Notes under the pieces: generated by a model
Databases searched by the model: none
What the model was told of the DNA's origin: nothing
The model's input: only the letters and a program-made list of their open reading frames with translations
Shown: piece after piece, positions 1 to 9,078 of the stretch
Numbering within the stretch: the stretch's first letter is position 1
Layout of the letters: the number at the start of each line of letters is the position of its first letter
Assembly (NCBI GenBank): GCA_021234155.1
Contig: JAJEKV010000165.1
Span: 746,001-810,000 of the forward strand
Length of the DNA: 64,000 bases
Reading direction: 5' to 3'
Source: Isoetes taiwanensis
Lineage: Eukaryota; Streptophyta; Lycopodiopsida; Isoetales; Isoetaceae
Made by a program: the position numbers and the translations under genes

Positions 1-1190
1 CCTATTGAAGAATGCTACAAGCTCCATATTTAACAATTCTAAGCTTGTTGTTGTTGATGCTGGCGGCGAATGCATCCTCGTAGTTTTCAAATAATTTGCA
101 AGAAAACGTCTCTAAGGAATCATATCATGTAGGAGGGTGGGTCTTTGGATTACAACATATAGATTTTGTAACGAGGGTCAAGTTTAAGGTGGGTCAAGCC
201 AACAGTTTAATCCACAACCTTAGCTCAACTAAGAGCTGCTCTCGTGATTATTGCCTGACTGACAGCGATGCCTACCACCCACATCCATGCAGGTGAGCCA
301 CAGATCTACATCAAGTTGGCCAACAAAGGCAGATAGCATGCCACATAGACCATCCACATTCAGAAGCTCTTCAATCTCCAAGATCCACACATCGAGCTCC
401 GAAGTCACATGCATAGGAAATATGGGGCTTTCATTAAGGGGATTGGGGGCTTCAATAGGATCAAAGGAGGGCACACCAAAATCAGTAGGTAGTCTAGAAG
501 GAATGGGGTTATCAGGCTTTGCAATTTCCATCACTTCATGCCTTTCTTCCTCTGGAAACCTGTCTGCAAGCGAAAATTGTAAAGACAAGGAACATACCTA
601 GATAGAACCAAATCTCCTAAGCCCACTATAGGGCCTACACTACAAGCCAAGTCATTGCAACCGCCCTTACCAGGTAGAGGCACCAGCATCTTAGGTACTA
701 GCATCTTCACAAAAAACCAAAACAGGACCACAAGGGACAAAAAGCAGGTCGGAGGCACAGGCTCCAGCCAAAACAAACACAAAACACCACACAGTCGGCC
801 CAAGCCTATGCTGCCATTAGAAAATGCCTTCCTCATCCGAAAAAAAATACTAAACGTATAATTTTGACCCAAGAAAACACACAAATACCCAATGGTTTCT
901 TGCAAGAAAAAAAACCGAATTATAGCAACTTCGCAGCCCGTACAAATTGCAAACCATTGGAATGGGACGTTTTGGGTGTATTATCGTTTTGGGTGTCTAA
1001 AAATTATTTTGGGCCATTGGATGCTGGCATATGCCACGACATATGCCATGGGGCGAATTTGGAGCCCTCAAACGCAAGTCAAGATGGGGTCAAAGATGGG
1101 GCCCACCTTTGACTTACCCCTAACATTTTATTAAACCATTGAATAAATAGGATGCTCCACAATTAGTAGCCAAACAAAATAATAAGCACT
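1..1190. other. Unassigned sequence, no recognisable gene
   Basis: Short open frames occur on both strands. The longest is 119 codons on the minus strand at 229-588, and it reads as ordinary, non-repetitive protein rich in P, D and E. I recognise no domain, no splice pattern that extends it and no repeat boundary. It could be part of a decayed gene that starts before the window. Confidence 0.3.
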
Positions 1191-1203
1191 GTAAATAGAG
1201 AAT

Positions 1204-1249
1204 GATGAGCCTGGGGAGTCGAACCCCAGTAGAAGTTCCGACGCTCATC
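1204..1249 (-). other. tRNA-minihelix-like hairpin 1
   Basis: On the minus strand a 7-base stem, GATGAGC with GCTCATC, encloses a 13-base spacer and a hairpin CTGGG/CCCAG whose loop holds GTTCGA, the core of the tRNA T loop and of the pol III B box. The order equals an acceptor stem plus T arm, with the D and anticodon arms missing. It is not a functional tRNA. It may be a relic of a tRNA-derived SINE, a tRNA-like structure, or chance. Confidence 0.4.
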
Positions 1250-1420
1250 CCACACACAAAAACAGAAGCCATCTGTAAGCGAGACACCCCAAATGATAGT
1301 ATTACAAATTTTAAGACACCCCAAATGATAGTATTATCTGAAGCCAAGATCATCGCTGGTTGTTGCCAATCTAACTATTGCTAAAGCCAACATCAGAGTC
1401 TGTTCTAAATCAGGAAGAGC

Positions 1421-1461
1421 AGGGCTTGGGGGATCGAACCCCAACAAAAATCCAATGCCCT
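1421..1461 (-). other. tRNA-minihelix-like hairpin 2
   Basis: It has the same layout as the hairpin about 200 bases upstream. A 5-base outer stem (AGGGC/GCCCT) flanks a spacer and a T-arm-like hairpin, TTGGGG/CCCCAA, with a GGTTCGATCC core on the minus strand. Two such structures so close together suggest a shared repeat origin rather than two chance matches. Confidence 0.4.
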
Positions 1462-1687
1462 TGGCTTACCTGAAGCATCAGCCAGCCGGAAACTTGGCTC
1501 TACAGACAGAGCAATACCGACAAGACAAAAGGAAACACAAGAATTTAACAAATGTAAACTTCCCTATTCAAAAATCCAATGGCCTTGGCTTATCTCAAGC
1601 ATGCGCCAGCCGGAATCTTGGCTCTACAGAAGCCTGTGAAGATTGAAGATAACCAAGCAACACCGACAACACAAAAGAAAACACAAG
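1446..1687. repeat. Direct duplication of about 120 bp
   Basis: Two neighbouring segments (about 1446-1541 and 1569-1687) share the order: AAAAATCCAATG, a CCTTGGCTTA block, a CAGCCGGAA block, CTTGGCTCTACAGA, then ACAAGACAAAAGGAAACACAAG-like sequence. Copies differ by scattered substitutions and a small insertion in the second. The first copy overlaps the arm of the second minihelix-like hairpin. Confidence 0.6.
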
Positions 1688-1816
1688 TTCTGCACCAAAA
1701 TCTCTGAGCCTGTACAACTTTGCCAAATCTGCCAGGCCACAAACTTCTCCACTCCAGAGATCCGATGCCCACAGGAAGATCCTGCTGAAGAAATCCGGCG
1801 CAAGGAAGGTATGGCG
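1643..1816 (+). other. Reading frame interrupted by the large hAT element (left part)
   Basis: A 60-codon frame begins with MKITKQH and runs into the transposon. If the element and one target duplication are removed, the frame continues without a stop into the sequence at 12530-12686, which encodes QQASGTTPAVAGFRKRKHH-like residues. I recognise no domain. This continuity suggests, but does not prove, insertion into an exon. Confidence 0.35.
1809..1816. repeat. 8-bp target-site duplication, left (GTATGGCG)
   Basis: GTATGGCG lies directly outside the left terminus. The identical octamer directly follows the right terminus at 12522-12529. Eight-base duplications are the signature of hAT-superfamily insertion. 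Confidence 0.85.
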
Positions 1817-1834
1817 CAGGGATAGGTTCTATAC
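1817..1834. repeat. Left terminal inverted repeat of large hAT element
   Basis: CAGGGATAGGTTCTATAC. The first ~110 bases after this point (GTACAAAATTAAAATT, an AAAAAATACGTATTTTTT block, then CCTCGCCCG) recur, inverted and with few changes, at the right end of the 659-bp relative near 58060. Confidence 0.85.
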
Positions 1835-1934
1835 GTACAAAATTAAAATTCCTGACGTATAAAGTCAAAAAATACGTATTTTTTAATAAAATCGTATTTA
1901 ACGATAAAAACCTCGCCCGTAGGAAAAAAAAAAA

Positions 1935-2215
1935 AATTGTCGTCTGTAGCGTCTGTGAAAAAACTTCAGCGTCTGACGCTGAAATACAAATTCTGCGCCG
2001 CAAAAGTCACGGTCGACTTTCGGCGTCTGCGAAAACTTGATTCCACAGACGCTGAAGTTTTTCAGCGACGCTTTGAAACTATTTAAGCGTCTGACGCGAA
2101 ACCGGCGATGTTAGCGTCTGGCCGAGTTTTCCGTTTGGCGTCTGCGAAAAAGTTTTCAGCAGTACACGAATGAAGTTTTCGCTATCTGCGAAATTTTTTA
2201 TATATTCGCGGCGCG
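1935..2215. repeat. Left subterminal GCGTCTG repeat region
   Basis: GCGTCTG, its reverse CAGACGC and variants such as GCGTCTGACGC and TTTTCAGCG recur many times in both orientations. Comparable motifs fill the right subterminal region and the small relative. In Ac-like elements such subterminal hexamer arrays are transposase binding sites; that role here is inference. Confidence 0.65.
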
Positions 2216-2219
2216 GATT

Positions 2220-3242
2220 CATTTTTTGCCCTTAAACAAGGTATTTCTGCGCCCAACCTTGCAATTTGCCACCCAAAACCTTTTTTTTTTTTTTGTTTTT
2301 CTTAGTTTTTAGGGTTTTTTGTTGTTTTTTTTTTGATAGGTAGGCCCAGTTAGGTCCATGATTAGGCCCTCGCTTGTTGCCCCCCGTGTAAGGGGCGAAC
2401 GATGGTGAGTGCCTTGTTAAATGGGCTGAGCTTGGCCTATTTTAGAAAAAAAAAAAAAATAATAATAATAATTTAAGCAAATAATAATTTAAGAGTAAAA
2501 TAAAAAAAAAAAAAAAAAAAAAAAAAAGAAAAGAAATTGGTTGCCTTCCCTTAAACAACAACCGAGAGGGCTTTTTAGGGTTGCGTGTTGCCAAGAGCAT
2601 AGGCATGCCCTTGCACGGTATTGCGCATTTATTTGCGCCATCTTGGGGTGGGTGGCAATCCTATGCTTTGAAGCTTAAGGCAACTAGGGTCTCCCTTTAG
2701 TAAGAGTATAACCCTCGCTTTGACGCCCGTTGTTGGCCTTGGTCACGCGGTGTCGAAAAGGTGTCGCGTTGTACTTTTATTAAGGGTTAGGAGAATGTTT
2801 TATCAATTCACACCCTAGTTCCTGATGGTGTTGTTGATGAAAGTCCGACACTAATATAGGAACTGGCGTATGTTTTGATAAGCATTCGATTGGTCTCGTC
2901 TTTTGAAAAAAGCGTGACCTAGGACAAGTGCAATGCATTTAAAACTTGCTAGCCTTGCATTTTGGAAGTAGCTGGGCTATAGATCATAAATCGTGTTTTG
3001 GTCCTTTTATTTGTTACCCTATCCTTGGCCTTGCACATACATACTCATGTTAGGGTCTTAGTGTAGGAAGCATAAAATTAGTGTTTTGTTTTGGTTAAAG
3101 TGAGTTGATTTACCCTCATGTGCTAAGCACTAAATTGAAAGTTTTATCTTTGCTTGACTTGTAGGTGTTGCTGTTGTCAGTTGCGTATTATCGCGGAGTC
3201 GCATTTTGCTAGCCTGCTAGACAATCCCTTAAAACAAGAAGT
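2220..3242 (+). other. Non-coding leader region of hAT passenger gene
   Basis: No credible coding frame. It holds T- and A-rich runs (2280-2335, 2447-2530) and unique-looking sequence. A pyrimidine-rich stretch ending in TTGACTTGTAG at about 3163 looks like a 3' splice site shortly before the first passenger ORF, so part of this may be a 5' UTR intron. Confidence 0.3.
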
Positions 3243-3575
3243 ATGACTTCAGAAGAGAGAGCGGAAGTTAACTTGCAACCAAATGTGGCATTAGTGTCTC
3301 AGATAGAGCCGCAACCAGTAGAGGCATTGGCGTCTCAAACACAGGCTACAGAGCTGCAACCTGAGTCATCTTCTGCAGCACTGCCGCGTAGAAAAAGAAG
3401 TAGACCACAACAAGCATGGTCTACTTTGAGACCAGATTTCATGAACTGGTTGTGTAATCGGTTCTGTGCAATGCCTCATTTCGATTTGGAATTGATTACT
3501 AGCGGTGAGGAAGGATGGCTAGACTACCATGCGAGGGCTGGTAAAAGATGCCGAGGGGCTTTTAAGCTTGAATGA
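3243..3575 (+). pseudogene. Passenger ORF, N-terminal part (unknown, basic patch)
   Basis: It encodes 110 residues: an acidic, Gln/Glu-rich first half with a repeated SQ..PQPVEALASQTQ pattern, then a basic patch PRRKRSRPQQ resembling a nuclear localisation signal, then LRPDFMNWLCNRF and a GWLDYHARAGKRCRGAF tail. Coding resemblance continues in another frame from 3573 (MELEHEKSEQERY), so the stop is probably a frameshift scar. I do not recognise the family. It lies upstream of, and in the same direction as, the kinase-like segment, and may be the N terminus of that protein. Confidence 0.4.
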
Positions 3576-4905
3576 TGGAGCTAGAGCACGAAAAGAGTGA
3601 GCAAGAGAGGTATACATGGATAGTGGGTAATATTAGCCGCACTCTACGGCAATATGATCCGCGAAGTTGCAAATTTGAGTAGTCATCGCTTGAGGCTAGA
3701 GTTGAAAGAAAAAGCCAAAGACATGGAATGCGGCGTGGACCAACGAAAATTGAAGAAAGAGGCCCATCAACCCCCATCTTGTTAAGAAAGTGTTGGCGCA
3801 AACCATAAAAGCCAAACGTCCCCGTGAGACGGATAGGGAGTGGGAAGCTCGTAGAAGAAGCGGATGCCAAGACTACTTGGTTTGCCATGGTAGATTCATC
3901 ACAAATAATAAACGGATAAACGAATTGGTTACGGTTCATATGGCGCAGTGTATATAAGTGCAATATTTTAGGGTCTAGTTTTATTAAGGATGAACCTTAT
4001 TGTGTAAAACTTCAACATAATAATTTTCAGCATAGTACGTAACCCAATAAGTTAGTGGAAGCTATCTTTGAAGAACATGAGGGAGTCGGGGAATGCAAGT
4101 TAGGCACGGGTGTATATAATGTGTTGCATTGGTAGCACAACCGGCCTAGAAAGACAAGGCTTAATTTTCCCTTTTTGGAATGGAGGTTAGTTTGGCAACC
4201 TTCTTTACAAGTCATGGGTCCAATGCCTTTCTTGAGCTTGCATTTAAGAAGTTGGGAGCTGTCCCCGAGTTGAGAGCGGACTTGAGGCTGCTTGAGGAGC
4301 CTTGAGAAAAAAAGAATTATTTGTTGCCTCTAGGGTTGGGGACTTAGCAATGTCATTCTCAGGCAGACTCACAAAGCTCCATCAAGAAAGATATTTGCAT
4401 ATGGACTTGCATCCGGGCAATATATTGCTCCATTTTGATTATGGAAAGGAGAAGGGATGTATTAATCCTCGGTCAGTATACATTGGCATTTGTGATTGGG
4501 GTGAATCCGGGTTGATCCACGAGGCAGTGGAGGTAAAACGATGGCATTACAAGGGTATGGATGGCGAAGGTAAGAAAAGAATTGAGATGGAAAGGGCCGG
4601 GCATCCATATATGCATGATGATCTTTTTTGGTAGTGGCTCAAGACGGTGCACGCAAGGGTTGACTTTGATTTACACGGGCAGGCGTACATTGTCTACTAC
4701 TTAGGCGACTTTGCTAGTAAGCACTCCTACATGGAGTCAATAGGAAACTTGGAGCAACAAGGCAAGCATCGGAGAATGTCGCGACTATTTGAAACATTGC
4801 GTTGAGTCGCCAATGAGGGACAAAACACGAAAATTTGATATGGCCCACTACTTGACACAATGCGGGCGATTTCATTGCTCTCAATTCGTTACCAGGAGGC
4901 CACAA
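3573..4905 (+). pseudogene. Kinase-like passenger gene remnant
   Basis: The best-preserved stretch (4302-4634) encodes RLTKLHQERYLHMDLHPGNILLHF and, about 30 residues later, ICDWGESG. These correspond to the protein-kinase-like catalytic loop (H-x-D-x-x-x-x-N) and a DFG-equivalent DWG metal-binding motif. The downstream frame continues past a TAG at 4632 with GQAYIVYYLGDFASKHSY and a charged helix-like tail. Upstream, at 4140-4300, an alternative frame encodes RKTRLNFPFLEWRLVWQPS, perhaps part of the N lobe. Several frame changes and stops break it. The DLHPGN form recalls atypical, aminoglycoside-kinase-like or ABC1-like folds as much as classical receptor kinases; substrate unknown. It lies inside the hAT element on the strand opposite the transposase. 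Confidence 0.5.
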
Positions 4906-5239
4906 TTGGAATCAGATTGGATTCTTCAACTTGGCCGGGTGGCGGCGATGCATTAGACCAAGCTGGTCCTAGTCACGCTAAGCGTGCATATTCACTTACA
5001 TTCAAACATCCTTGTATTACATAATATTCCAACTAAATTCATTAAACACTTATCCGATGCTACATGAAAGATTATTGTCTATGTGTGTTGTGTAGCTTAG
5101 TTTTTCCTTTTAGTGTGTTTTGTGTTATTTATTCTATGCTTTTTATATGTCGCAGCTAACGAACATTATAAAGACAAGAAGTCAAAGCACACCTATACAA
5201 GTCGGTCCGGTGCACCTATAGAAGTCAATGAGTCAAATT

Positions 5240-6660
5240 ATGTCCCACGAACGGGGGCGAAGAATTGAATCGACACCCCGGAATGTGGGTGCGTCGAGGC
5301 AGCAGGATCAGCATGGATTTTCTGGTTCCCTCTAATTTGAGGACCCCCCTCTACTCGATCTCCTTGGCATGAAGGGTTGGAGAACGAGCTTGAGATGTCA
5401 CCGCTTTCGGCAAATGGAGAGAGCGGCGGCACATGCAAGGGCGAATGAGTTTCGCCTGCCCGAGTTAAGAAGGTTGCGTCGCGATGGATGAAGTTTCAAA
5501 GAGGGATAATTGCACCATCACGGAGGTGCATAATGTAGCTGGCGAGGCGGGGCACGCTATTGTCCAAGTGGAGCGGATCTGACGATGTAATCACAAATTT
5601 GGACAAGAATGAGTTTGAAAGTGAGTGGCCTAGTAGGCGGGGGTAAGTATAAGGCTCACGAGTGCAAGAATGCGTGGTTCGAGCAAAAGCACTCGGCGTC
5701 ATGTCCAAGTGAAGGGACATTTACCCCACAAATCGGTGAGTTTAGTAAGAGTTTTGCGCAGACAAGTATACTCTGAGCTTGTGAAGGAAGTGCCCGTAAA
5801 TTATGGGAGTAGGAAATGGAGGCAAGGGAAGCGGCAATTGGCAGCACGAAGAGGGTCAAGCTATCGGAAGATAGCGAGAGGGGGCCACATGGTGAGCCCA
5901 TCACCATTACATACCTTGTTCTTTGACGCTATCCAACTTTTGGAGGTGATGAGGGGTAGCCGGTGGAGCCGTGAATGACCTTGTGGATATTCGGGCCCAA
6001 CTAGAGAATGAGAGAAGTCGGAACGACACTTTCGAGGAGAATATTAAGCGAAAGGACCGTGCCGATGGGTATGATAAGATGGCGCTGAATTAGAGGACGG
6101 CTAAACGGCAACTAAGCGGCATTAAACAGGAGGCAACGGTCCTTAGAGAAAACAACGAGCACTTGCGCCAATTTGACCAAATCGTTAGACTCGACCCTTT
6201 TAGGGTGACTTGAGGGCAGTCGATATCCTATCTCCCTCGCGAGTATTTGTATGAGAGTCGATGGGAAGAGCTAAAGGTTGTTGATTCTGAGACATTGCCA
6301 ATTTTGTGGTGACAACGACACGAGTGGGCTGGTACACTCTAGGGTGTGGGCATCGTATGCACATGCGATGTGTTCTTGATTGGATGTTGCAAAGCCGCTT
6401 CATCCAACCTTGCAAGGCGGATGGATTTTTCCCGAGTTACAATATGCCATATTTAATATGCAAGGTCGCATGCCGGCGTTGACCACATTTGACCGCCGAG
6501 GAGGGATGGGCGGATGCACACTTTTCAAACCTTTCGCGAGATGGAATTGTGGAGGGGGAGGAGCCGCGTGAAGGAGAGCGATGCCGGACATTAACCAGTT
6601 CTTACCACCACCTCCGGGGCCTTGGGTGATTATATTGATCCAAATGACCAATGAAAATGA
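5240..6660 (+). pseudogene. Coiled-coil and RING-like passenger gene remnant
   Basis: From about 5980 to 6190 one frame encodes a heptad-like, charged segment (LVDIRAQLENERSRND, then LSGIKQEATVLRENNEHLRQ) typical of a coiled coil. After a frame change, 6300-6470 encodes FCGDNDTSG, then WYTLGCGHRMHMRCVLDWML, then PCKADGFF and LICKVAC: a C...C, C-x-H-x3-C, C...C pattern resembling a RING finger of E3 ubiquitin ligases, though the last pair (C-x3-C) is irregular. Several stops break it. It follows the kinase-like segment in the same direction and could be the C-terminal part of one large protein or a second gene. Confidence 0.45.
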
Positions 6661-6784
6661 GATATTACATTTTTAGACATGCCAAATTTTGACCTGTATC
6701 ATTTTGTGAATGGCGGGTATAATGACGTTATTTCAAACAAGGTGTAATGATGTTATCAAAGGATCGAGTAGTGCTCATAGTAAA

Positions 6785-7440
6785 AGCATCGAGACTTCCA
6801 AATCGCTCTTTCGTTTTCTGTTTGACGAGTAAAGGCATTGAGACTTCCCAATCTCTTTTATCCTGGCTTAGTCTCTTTTGTTTGTCCTAGTGGTCACCCT
6901 GGCTCACCCTGGCTGAGTCTCCTTCGTTTTCTGTTTATCGTATCTAATTTGCCCCCTAGGATGACATCGCTCACTCAGGTGGCGAATTAGATACGTTAAG
7001 CAGGAAACTCGAAAAGGGAGTAAGCCAAGAGCGCGACCCTCTTGGATGGTCATGGTTGGATGGTGAGTGAGTCAAAACATCTGCACACGCAACCCTCTTG
7101 AATGGTTGTCAGGTCACCAGGCCTTATATTCTCAGTGGCAAACAATATAGACTTCTCGAAATTCTTGTTACCTCCTTTAGAAGGAGCGAGCTTTGCTCTC
7201 ACTCTCTTTTAGCGTGTCTACATTGTCAATGTATCTTAGATACTTTGCTAGGTTATATTACACAAAGGCAGCGCCAAAAATGGGGTCGGGCGTAAATCGT
7301 TCGTTCTAGAGGAGGTTACAAAATTTTTTGAGTACTCTATTTTATTGTGGCCACGGAGGATATAAGGCCTAGTGGTTGCTTAGCGATTACGTGTGTTCAT
7401 TAGATGTTAGTGATTGAAGCAAGCTTTGACTCCTGAATTC
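6785..7440. other. Hairpin-cluster spacer sequence with repeated fragments
   Basis: It contains partial copies of the hairpin families (AGCATCGAGACTTCC at 6787, CATTGAGACTTCCCAATC at 6838) and a block AACCCTCTTGAATGGTTGTCAGGTCACCAGG at 7087, which recurs near 8060. No coding frame of note. Confidence 0.5.
6911..7026. repeat. Hairpin family A, copy 1
   Basis: An imperfect inverted repeat: GGCTGAGTCTCCTTCG... pairs with ...CGAAAAGGGAGTAAGCC, and an inner stem GTATCTAATTTGCC pairs with GGCGAATTAGATAC around a ~30-base loop. The length suits a foldback MITE or a small-RNA precursor. Confidence 0.65.
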
Positions 7441-7556
7441 AAGCATCGAGACTTCCCGTTTTCTTTCCCCGGCTCTTTGGGCAATGTAGCTTAGTTTACA
7501 TGCTAAGTTCCATTGTCCAAAGACCCGGGAAAGAAAGATTGGGGCGTCTCGATGCG
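7441..7556. repeat. Hairpin family B, copy 1
   Basis: AGCATCGAGACTTCCC at the left pairs imperfectly with GGGGCGTCTCGATGC at the right. The inner arm CTTTGGGCAATGTAGCTTAG pairs with CTAAGTTCCATTGTCCAAAG around a TTTACATG loop. The arms are about 50 bases with few mismatches, like plant MIR or MITE hairpins. Confidence 0.65.
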
Positions 7557-7741
7557 GACCCAGTCTCGGGGCGTCGGTGAGGCGCACTCTAATTTCAAGC
7601 CAAAGTGGTGCACGGGCGTTGTCCATCTATCAAAGATGGCGTTAGGCACCAAATCATGGAACATCCTAACTCCTTCTATTGATGGAGAACCTTGAGCATC
7701 ACTATGACTTGAAATTGGAGGGGGCAGCGTCCGTTAACTTT

Positions 7742-7914
7742 GGTATGCCAAATCGCCATTTGGATGCCATCTGGACCTAATAATTTGTACCTCCATTCCT
7801 TTGGGTGGCACATGCCATGCAAACCCATTTGGGTATTCACGCATGTGCCACCCGGAGGAGAAATAGAGTCTGAATTATAGGTCCGATAGCATTCAAAGCC
7901 CAATTTGGCATACC
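7742..7914. repeat. Hairpin family C, copy 1
   Basis: The outer arms GGTATGCCAAAT and ATTTGGCATACC pair perfectly. Further in, GGACCTAATAATT pairs with AATTATAGGTCC, and GGGTGGCACATGC with GCATGTGCCACCC, around a CATGCAAACCCATTTGGG loop. The total span is ~170 bases. Confidence 0.7.
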
Positions 7915-7941
7915 GGAAGTGTCTTCAACTTCGCTCACCAC

Positions 7942-8056
7942 GGCTTAGTCTCTTTTCGTTTTCTGTTTTGTGTATCTAATTTGCCCCTAGGATGACATCG
8001 GCTCACTCGGGTGGCGAATTAGATCGCCAAGCAGAAACTTCGAAAAGGAGTAAGCC
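7942..8056. repeat. Hairpin family A, copy 2
   Basis: Near-identical to the copy at 6911-7026 (GGCTTAGTCTCTTTTCG against CGAAAAGGAGTAAGCC; ATCTAATTTGCC against GGCGAATTAGAT). The downstream flank AGAGCGCAACCCTCTTGAATGG is also duplicated, so the repeat unit extends beyond the hairpin. Confidence 0.65.
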
Positions 8057-8184
8057 AAGAGCGCAACCCTCTTGAATGGTTGTCAGGTCACCAGGCTTTA
8101 TATTCTCCATGGCAAACAATATAGACTTCTGTAGAAGGAGCTTGCGATTCTGTGGGTTCATTAGATGTCGTTGATTGATGAGTT

Positions 8185-8306
8185 CAAGCATCGAGACTTC
8201 CCAATCTTTATTTCCCCTCCTCTTTGGGCAATGTAGCTTAGTTTACATGCTAAGTTCCATTGTTCAAAGAGGGGTGAAAGCAAGGGTTGGGAAGTCTCGA
8301 TGCTTG
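8185..8306. repeat. Hairpin family B, copy 2
   Basis: The best of the three B copies. CAAGCATCGAGACTTCCCAA pairs with TTGGGAAGTCTCGATGCTTG without mismatch, and CCTCTTTGGGCAATG...CTTAG pairs with CTAAG...CATTGTTCAAAGAGG around TTTACATG. The whole ~120-base span folds on itself. Confidence 0.75.
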
Positions 8307-8377
8307 TACTCAGGTCTCTTTCATCCCGGCACGGGCGTGATCCTTGGGGTTAATTGGATGTTAGTGATTGATGAGTT

Positions 8378-8493
8378 CAAGCATCCGAGACTTCCCAATC
8401 TTTCTTTCCCCTCCTCTTTGGGCAATGTAGCTTAGTTTACATGCTAAGTTCCATTGTTCAAAGGGGGTGAAAGGGTTGGGAAGTCTCGATGCT
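8378..8493. repeat. Hairpin family B, copy 3
   Basis: Repeats the preceding copy, including the TTGATGAGTT upstream flank, with small losses in the 3' arm. Tandem spacing of ~190 bases from copy 2 suggests local duplication rather than independent insertion. Confidence 0.7.
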
Positions 8494-8541
8494 GTACTCG
8501 TGTCTCTTTCATCCCGGCACGGAGGCGTGATCCTCTTGAAT

Positions 8542-8712
8542 GGTTGCCAAATCGCCATTTGGATGCCATCACGGACCTATAATTTGTACCTCCATTCCTT
8601 TGGGTGGCACATGCCATGCAAACCCATTTGGGTATTGAGCATGTGCCACCCGGGAGGAATAGAATCTGATTATAGGTCGGAATAACATTCAAAAGCCCAA
8701 TTTGGCATCACC
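8542..8712. repeat. Hairpin family C, copy 2
   Basis: Matches copy 1 in loop and inner stem (GGGTGGCACATGC / GCATGTGCCACCC, and the CATGCAAACCCATTTGGG loop) and retains GCCATTTGGATGCCATC. The outer arms are slightly changed (GGTTGCCAAAT / ATTTGGCATCACC). Confidence 0.7.
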
Positions 8713-8747
8713 GGTTATTCCGACTTGGATGTACGAAGGTACCTTGT

Positions 8748-8899
8748 GAACCTTCGATGGATCAGATTAGGTAGGGCTGGTCCGAGGCTGTTTTGGCCCC
8801 TTCGCATGCGTAGATTACTTCTCATCAGCAAGATTAAAAGCGCATGCGAAGAGGCAACAACAACGGAGGTCGAGGCGGGTCTGATCCAACGAAGGTTTT
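8748..8899. repeat. Hairpin family D
   Basis: GAACCTTCGATGGATCAGA pairs with TCTGATCCAACGAAGGTT. Inside, CCTTCGCATGCG pairs with CGCATGCGAAGAGG. It is a fourth, unrelated hairpin next to the transposase 3' end. Confidence 0.65.
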
Positions 8900-9078
8900 C
8901 GAAACTTCTAGCGGTTTACACATGAAAAAAACATAGAAAGAAACATAGAAAGAACTATCATACATTAACGAAACATTTGTGACAAAAATTATAACCAAAA
9001 ACTTCTTTTTTATTAATAGTGCGGGGGCCGGTTACAATAGTATGAAAATACTCAAGACCAATTACAACGGTGAAGATA

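Noticed and set aside
1204-1461. Two tRNA genes on the minus strand
   Set aside because: Only acceptor-like and T-arm-like stems are present; there is no D arm, anticodon arm or CCA-compatible end.
6911-8899. Annotation of the hairpins as microRNA genes
   Set aside because: Foldback structure alone is not enough; MITEs give the same shape and no small-RNA data are available.
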